Shown here piece after piece: positions 57,627-64,000 of a DNA stretch of 64,000 bases (position 1 is its first letter; the number at the start of each line of letters is the position of its first letter). The notes beneath the pieces were generated by a model, which did not search any database, had not been told where the DNA came from, and saw only the letters and a list, made by a program, of their open reading frames with translations. The DNA comes from Erigeron canadensis. Lineage: Eukaryota > Streptophyta > Magnoliopsida > Asterales > Asteraceae. The stretch lies in contig NC_057764.1 of NCBI RefSeq assembly GCF_010389155.1, forward strand, positions 14,880,001-14,944,000, read 5' to 3'. Position numbers and translations under genes: made by a program.

Positions 57627-59954
57627 ATGGCAAAACCCGAAAATACACAAGGTGTTGGATCTGACTCTAATGAAACTAATGCTAATGTTGACCCTCCTGT
57701 TCACCTCGTAATGTTAACAATAATCCACCACCTCCTCCTCCTCTTGTTTCTCAACATGTGCATGTTCATTATTCTAATACTCCCTGTCCCAAATTCAGTG
57801 GGATTGATGAGGAATTTACTCCATGTTACCGGTATTGATAGGAACATGTTAAAAACTTTAAATGAAGGACCTTATATTCCAAGAAATCCTATTAATCCAA
57901 TCCTTGATCCAAGTGGTTCAAGGACTGGGAGGGAGAAGAGAGAAGAACATAGGTCTGAAGAGGAGAGGAGACTTGTATCTCACGATACATTTCTCAGAAA
58001 CATGATCCTCGGGGCTGTTCCAGAAACTCTTATTCCCAAATTAATTCTCTACCCTAATGCGAAAGTATTATGGGTTGAATTAGTTAACCAGTATGAAGGA
58101 GTTGATGACACTGCTAGCACCAGAAAGGTTTCTTTAAATAAGAAGTATGAGTCATTTTTTGCCTTGCCTAATGAATCTTTAACTGGTACTTATACCAGAT
58201 TTATGTCTATTGTTAACCAGTTAAGGGCTCTTGGTGTCAATAAAGACAAGGATGTACTTCTGGAAAAGTTTTGTGATATTCTTCCCACTAAATGGTCTCA
58301 TATGATTTTGGTTTTAAGACAAGGAAAAACACTTCACACACATATACTTTCAACTTTGTATGATGCTTTTAGATTTACTGAAGAAAACTAAGCTCAAAGA
58401 ATTGAGGCTGGAAAAGATGCTTTAAACCATGCATCAGACCATGCTGCTGTGACCTGTCATTCTGGGCCACCGTGTGCAGCCTTATTATCTTCAGAGAATG
58501 TATTCTCAATAAAGAAGAGGATGTCTGATCTTATGGAATCTGGAGTTACTAATAACATCTCTCCAGATTGTGAGGAAGATGACAGTGATGATCTGATGGC
58601 CATGATTGCTAAAACATTTAACCGTTTCAAAGCAAGAGCCAAAAGACCCACTGGACGTAATGCACCCAGTTCTTCCACTGATAAGACCAACTTGACATGC
58701 TTTAAGTGTGGCAGAAAAGGTCATTTCATGAAAGAGTGCAAGTCCAGTCATTATGTCTCACAATCTGGTCCATCAACTTCTTATAACAAGCCTGAAGATA
58801 ATTATAAGCATAAATACAAAAAGCTTAAGGCTCAGATTGCACTTATGGCACAACAAATGGAAAATAACAACAATAATAAGTGCATGGTTACTGAAGAAGA
58901 ATGGATTCCCTCTGATGACTCATCAGTCGATGAAGAGGAGGAAAGAGATTGTTGTTATATGGCTTTGGCTGATGAAGAGCATCTGGTGAAGGATGATGTC
59001 ACATCTGGCAGATGGGTAGACATTGTGATCAAAAACGTTAGTGATTATGATAAAGAAACCGATCCAGAATTGAAACTAGATATTGCTGAAGCTCTAAGTT
59101 CAGATTTAAACTTTGTGGAAACTGTCAGATTTGATAGCTTAAATGGTATTGAAACTGATTCCTCTGAAAACTTTGTTTTAAAATCTAAATTAAAAGAACT
59201 TCAAGATATTGAACTGGCATTTCAAGCCTAGGTGTTGGTAACTGAACAACTTTGTCAAGAAAAAGAGGAATTAGAAAGAGTTTTAAAACGTGAAAAACAA
59301 GTCATAAAATCTTGGCTTGATCCCAAAAAACCCTATGATGCAGCAGTGAATCAATATCCATCACAAAAACGTGCATTTCAAGATGGAAACATTCATGCTG
59401 CTGCCTTAATTCCTGTACTTGATAAATTGCCAGAAAAGGCCCGTCCAGAAACAATTTATGATGAACCAACCACACCCAAGGCTTGTATAATTCTAGCTGA
59501 TATCCAAGTGGTTACTACTGGAGCACCCCAGATGACTGCTCCAGTCAAAAAGAAAGTAAAAAATTCTTTGCCACAGACTGCTTCCAAAAATCCCCAGATT
59601 AAGAAGAAGAATCTCAGTCCTCCTTCTAAGCCAAGAGTCCAGTCATCTGGAAAGGCTAAGGAGTCATCTGAAAATGAAATTTTGTTAAGGTTGGAAAGCC
59701 AATTTCAACTACTGGCTCGTCAAGTTCAAAGTTGTAATGCAAGACTGAACAATTTTGAGGGTACTTCGTCTAGCCCAAAACAAATTTCAAAACCGTTTTC
59801 CAAGAAACATGTCTCTTCCAGTAAGAAAAAGAAAAAGGTTTCTAAACTATCTGTCCCAGTGATTTTTGATAAACCTAATGTTGAAAAACGTGAACTCGAC
59901 CAGATACCAACAGGGGTCCACAAGGCTGGATCCAGAGAACCCATCAGTCGATGG
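57627..59954 (+). pseudogene. gag: Element E gag
   Basis: ATG at 57627 (MAKPENTQGVGSDSNETNAN). The frame shifts near 57700 in the proline-rich segment, and a part corresponding to B's WKACMLKYIAG is missing before GPYIPRNPINP. Then NMILGAVPETLIPKL, TRKVSLNKKYESFFALPNES, LEKFCDILPTKWSHMI; stop at 58389. It continues with the zinc knuckle CFKCGRKGHFMKEC at about 58700-58741, acidic/coiled-coil tail, stop at 59229, and the conserved C-terminal block LLRLESQFQLLARQVQSCNA, ending SRWVPKSK. Same family as B's gag but retaining the knuckle B has lost. Confidence 0.82.
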
Positions 59955-59992
59955 GTTCCCAAATCTAAGTAACTAATCTGGTGGATGTGCAG
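59955..59992 (+). other. Element E gag-pro junction: 38-nt intron-like segment
   Basis: TGG|GTTCCCAAATC ... GGTGGATGTGCAG|GGCGATCG. Includes the gag TAA. Gag and pro are in different frames; removing 38 nt joins RW to GDRKKYIWYL in one frame. Confidence 0.5.
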
Positions 59993-62900
59993 GGCGATCG
60001 AAAGAAATATATTTGGTATCTTAACAGCGCTGCTGGCAGGACTATGACCGGATGTAAGACCCTGTTGGAGGAGTTCACCATTTCTGATGGACCCTCCATT
60101 ACTTTTGGGAATGATGGTTGTGGAAAGACTGAAGGGTATGGTGTTCTGAATAATGGTCAAGTCAAGTTCAGACGGGTGGCTTATGTTAATGTTTGAAATA
60201 TAACCTAATAAGTGTGAGCCAACTGTGTGATGATGGCTACCAGGTGTTGTTTAATATTTCTCAGGGCATCGTATTTAACAAAGATTGGAAGGTTGTATTG
60301 ATTGCTCCCAGAAAAGGGAATGTGTACGTAATGGATATGGAAAGCTCTCCTTCAGAGCAATGTTTCTATACAAAGGCTGATGAAGACACAAATTGGTTAT
60401 GGCACAAAAGGTTATCCCATTTAAATTTCAAAAATATTAACAAGTTGTCCAGAAAACAACTTGCAGATGGAATACCTTCAGTTTCTTTCATAAAGGAAAG
60501 GCCATGTACAGGATGAGAAAAGGGAAAGTAGAAGCGAGCCAGTTTTAAGAAGACCAAGCAGAATTTTAGCATAACTGAACCTCTTCATATGCTTCATATG
60601 GACCTCTTTGGTCCAGTGAATGTTCAGACACTTGTTGCTAAAAGATATACCCTGGTGATTGTTGATAAATATACCAGATATTCTTGGGTTATCTTTCTAA
60701 GGTCTAAAGGTGATGCTGCTGCTGAAATCATCAGTCACATCAAACAAATTGAACTCAAACACAAGCATAAAGTGTGTCAGCTAAGAAGTGATAATGGAAC
60801 AGAATTCTAGAATGCAACTCTAGAGAAATTTTGTGCTGACACTGGCATCTCTCAAAACTTCTCATCAGCTCGTACGCCAGAACAAAATGGTGTTGTAGAA
60901 AGAAAGAATCGTACACTGATAGAAGCTGCCAGGAGTATGCTTGCTGAATCTGGTCTCCCAACCAGTTATTGGGCTAAGGCAATTGCAACTGCTTGCCACA
61001 CCCAGAACTGATCCGTTTATGTTAAAAGACACAAGAAGACTACATATGAAATGCTCAGAAAAAGGAAACCACATATTGGTTATTTCCATGTTTTTGGATG
61101 TCCAGTTTACATCCTGAATGATTCAAGCAAGTTAGGCAAATTCGATGCCAAAGCTGATGAAGGATTTTTCTTGGGTTATTCAGAAATTCGAAAAGCCTTC
61201 AGAGTCTACAACAAGAGACTGAAGAAAGTTCATGAGTCAATTCATGTCACATTCGATGAATCCAATAAAGCAATCAATAAAAACCCAATCCTTGATTCAA
61301 CACCAGTAATTCCAATTGTCTTCGATAAATCTAATCTTATCAACTACAATAAAGAATTATCTGAAGAAGTTTCCAGTCATCCTGATCTGGACCCTGTTCA
61401 AAAAGTTGTACCACCCAGTAGTACTTTGTTTTATCCTTCAGTAAGCTTCAAACTACCCTCTGAAGTTACCATTGGATCAAATATTCATACTACTCCCCCA
61501 GTATCAGTTTCAGTTGAATCTATACCAGTTCTCCAGAATTCTGAATCTCTCCAGGATACTGATCCAGTACTCCAGGAAATACCACAAAATGATGAATTTT
61601 ATGATGCAAATCGTAATCTTATAGATTCAGATGAAGATGTGGAGATTGTCTGGCAAGACCCTCTATCTGATGCAACACTAGAGGGAAATCAATTGAATCC
61701 TTGCACTGATGTTATTGTTCATAATCCTGGTCATTACTCTAAGTGGACAAGAGCTCATCCAATTGATCAGATAATTGGGAATCCCACTAAAGGGGTTCAG
61801 ACCAGAAGTGCCTCCAGTGATCAATGTTTATACGTTAGCTTCTTATCATTGATATAACCGAAAAAGATTGACGAGGCAATAGAAGATCCAAACTGGGTTA
61901 TTGCTATTCAAGAAGATCTTTACCAGTTTGAGAGAAATAAGGTATGGAATCTGGTGCCCTTTCCTGCTGGAAAGAAAGAACCTATAGGCACCAGATGGGT
62001 TTTCAAAAACAAGGTTGATGAAGATTGGCATGTGATCAGAAACAAAGCCAGATTGGTTGCCCAGGGATATGTCCAATCTGGAGAAGATTTTGATGAATCA
62101 TTTGCTCTAGTGGCTAGACTCGAAGCTATCAGAATGTTCTTAGCATTTGCTGCTCACACAAATTCAGAGTTTACCAGATGGATGTAAAAAGTGCATTTTT
62201 GAATGGAACACTTGAAGAAGAAGTTTATGTCAAGCAACCACCAGGCTTTATCGATGAAAAACATCCTCACTGGGTGTATCGTCTGGACAAAGCACTTTAT
62301 GGTCTCAGACAAGCACCACGAGCCTGGTATGACACTCTGACTAAACACTTACTGGCACATGGTTTTAAAAGAGGTGCAATTGACAATACCTTATTCATTC
62401 TCCGAGAAAAAGGTAATCTTCTGCTGGTACAAATTTATGTTGATGATATTATATTTGGTTCTACTGATGAAAATATGTGCAAGAAATTTTTGAAAATAAT
62501 GTCAAAAGAATACGAAATGAGTTTAATGGGTGAATTAACATATTTCTTAGGTCATCAGATTAAACAAACCAGTGATGGTATTTTTATTAATCAAGAGAAA
62601 TATATTAGAGGTATATTAAAGAAACTTGATATGAATTCTTCCCAGACAAAACCAACTCCAATTTCTGCACCACTGAACTTAAATTCAGATCCTGATGGTA
62701 AGCCAGTGAACATCACTACCTATAGAGGTATGATTGGTTCACTGATGTATTTAACTGCCAGTAGACCAGATATATAGTTTGTAACATGTTTATGTGCCAG
62801 ATATCAGGCTAACCCAAAAGAATCTCATATGCTTGCTGTAAAGCGCATACTGAAGTACCTTAAAGGTGTCCCCAGTTTGGGCCTTTGGTTTCCCAAAGGT

Positions 62901-63377
62901 TCAGGCTTAGATTTAATGGGTTATTCAGATTCAGATCATGCAGGTTGTAAGATAGACAGGAAATCCACTACTGGTGGATGTCATTTCCTTGGTGGCAAAC
63001 TGGTAAGCTAGACCAGTAAGAAGCAAACTTCAGTTTCACTCTCCACTGCTGAAGCTGAATATGTATCTGCAGCCAGTTGTTGTGCTCAGATACTCTGGAT
63101 GAAGAACGAGTTGCTTGATTATGGTCTTAAGTATACAAAATCTCCAATTTTCTGTGACAATACCAGTGCCATTGCTATCTCAAACAATCCAGTCATGCAC
63201 TCCAAAACCAAGCACATTGATCTCAGGTATCATTTTATTCGTGATCATGTTATGAAAGGTGGCGTAGAAATCCATTTCATCCCCACTGACAAACAACTCG
63301 CTGACATTTTTACTAAACCTTTGGATGAGAAAACTTTTTGTTACCTTGTTGGTGAGTTGGCAATGTTGAACCCATAA
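59993..63377 (+). pseudogene. pol: Element E pol: protease, integrase, RT, RNase H, many stops
   Basis: Protease GDRKKYIWYLNSAAGRTMTG has Asn in place of the catalytic Asp and an altered G-C-S. Stops or shifts occur at about 60194, 60514 (replacing the second zinc-finger Cys after CTG), 60808, 61009, 61856, 62775 and 63009. Integrase motifs WHKRLSHLNF, HMDLFGP, RSDNGTEF and VVERKNRTLIE are readable. [56 protein letters not shown]. RNase H: SDSDHAGCKIDRKSTTG, STAEAEYVSAASCC, CDNTSAIAI, HIDLRYHFIRDH, ending LADIFTKPLDEKTF. Several stops are TGG-to-TAG or CGA-to-TGA type, as expected of methylated-cytosine decay. Clearly dead. Confidence 0.87.
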
Positions 63378-64000
63378 ATATGGAACCTTTGTTATGAACG
63401 CCTTTGTGACACTGACAGGGTTCTTGATTCCAGATTTGTAAGTCTATGCCAGCTTGGCTATCGAACGTCTCTGTGTACTATCCTTGCACTATAGACTTAC
63501 TGATCACCATTCCAGGGGGAAAGGACTCAACCAAAATTTTCTATCTTTTAATTGACCAAAGTAAGAATTTATTTGTTTTACTGGAATCTCGTATGCCAGT
63601 TTGGATATTGAACGCCTTTGTGTACTAGTCTTACCAGTGTGAGAGTCCAGTCATTTAAATAAATTTTCACTAAAACAATTTTTCCAGAAAATGTAACTGG
63701 TGTCTTAATACCGGTAGAGATATCGAACGCCTTTGTGTACTATCTCTATAGGTTTTTGACTCTAGTATCCCATCAATGCATATTTTACTGGAATAATCCA
63801 CCATTAACACTGGAGTGACTAGTCATCCTCTAGATGCATTGAATTGAGTCATGGTTCGTCAGTCATAACAACTTTAATACTTGGTCTTTGTGATGCCACG
63901 TAAGCAATATTTTTTTTAGTGGGAAACTATCTTTATTCTACGTGGCATAGATATTATACAAATAAAATGATGGTTTGTTACCTTGGGAAGATAAAAAGTT
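63378..64000 (+). other. Element E 3' non-coding region with GAACGCC motif repeats
   Basis: No ORF. Four copies of GAACGCCTTTGTGTACT or close variants at 63396, 63463, 63610 and 63725, the same word found after D2's RNase H. One polypurine-like CCAGGGGGAAAGG at about 63513. The aORF and 3' LTR expected further on are outside the window. Confidence 0.7.

Overview
This window looks like a transposon graveyard from a large, repeat-rich plant nuclear genome. I found no convincing host protein-coding gene, tRNA, rRNA or CRISPR array. The evidence for a plant is the dense Ty1/copia polyproteins, TGGTATCAGAGC-type primer-binding sites (initiator tRNA-Met), TATAAATA-type LTR promoters, AT-rich spacers and short TIR elements. 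The protein style (copia elements of the Sirevirus/Maximus sort with long Gag tails and an extra ORF after RNase H) reminds me most of Asteraceae; that is an impression from memory, not a search.

Layout. 1-3837: a minus-strand LTR (X2) interrupted by a related solo LTR (X1, 660-3314). 3838-7340: AT-rich intergenic DNA with small inverted-repeat elements. 7350-54740: a nest inside a short MULE-like DNA transposon, recognised by TIRs and a 9-bp target duplication (ATTTCTAAA at 7341-7349 and 54741-54749). Inside it are: copia element A (5' LTR 7376-7644, interrupted at its RT catalytic motif); element B on the minus strand (14210-25972, 5-bp TSD TGTTG) inserted in A; a truncated element D1 (18937-23781) inserted in B; the end of A's pol (25973-26640), fused to a second D-family copy, D2 (26641-54061); and a young minus-strand element C (33255-52035, TSD GAAAA, LTRs differing at 5 of 631 positions) inserted in D2. 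54741-56632: intergenic DNA ending in a probable LTR fragment. 56633 to the window end: element E on the plus strand, related to B, running off the window.

How the parts work together. Each copia element encodes Gag (with a zinc knuckle where preserved), protease, integrase, reverse transcriptase and RNase H. B and C also carry an additional ORF (aORF) downstream of pol. In C the aORF looks like its own transcription unit: TATA box, telo-box leader, leader intron packed with short TTCGT/ACGAA motifs, and two coding exons in matching phase. Its product has an acidic tract, a basic cluster and a coiled coil, and no obvious signal peptide or membrane span. Each family also has its own short palindromic motif repeated in non-coding parts. 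I propose, as inference, that the aORF may be a family-specific nuclear factor recognising those motifs. Between gag and pro, families B, C, D and E all have a 32-39 nt segment bounded by TGG|GT and CAG|G whose removal restores an open gag-pro frame even though its length modulo 3 varies.

Caveats. A 100-N gap at 39238-39337 is flanked by two nearly identical ~4.04-kb direct copies, most likely an unmerged contig overlap. Many frameshifts in young element C are single-base and may be sequencing error.
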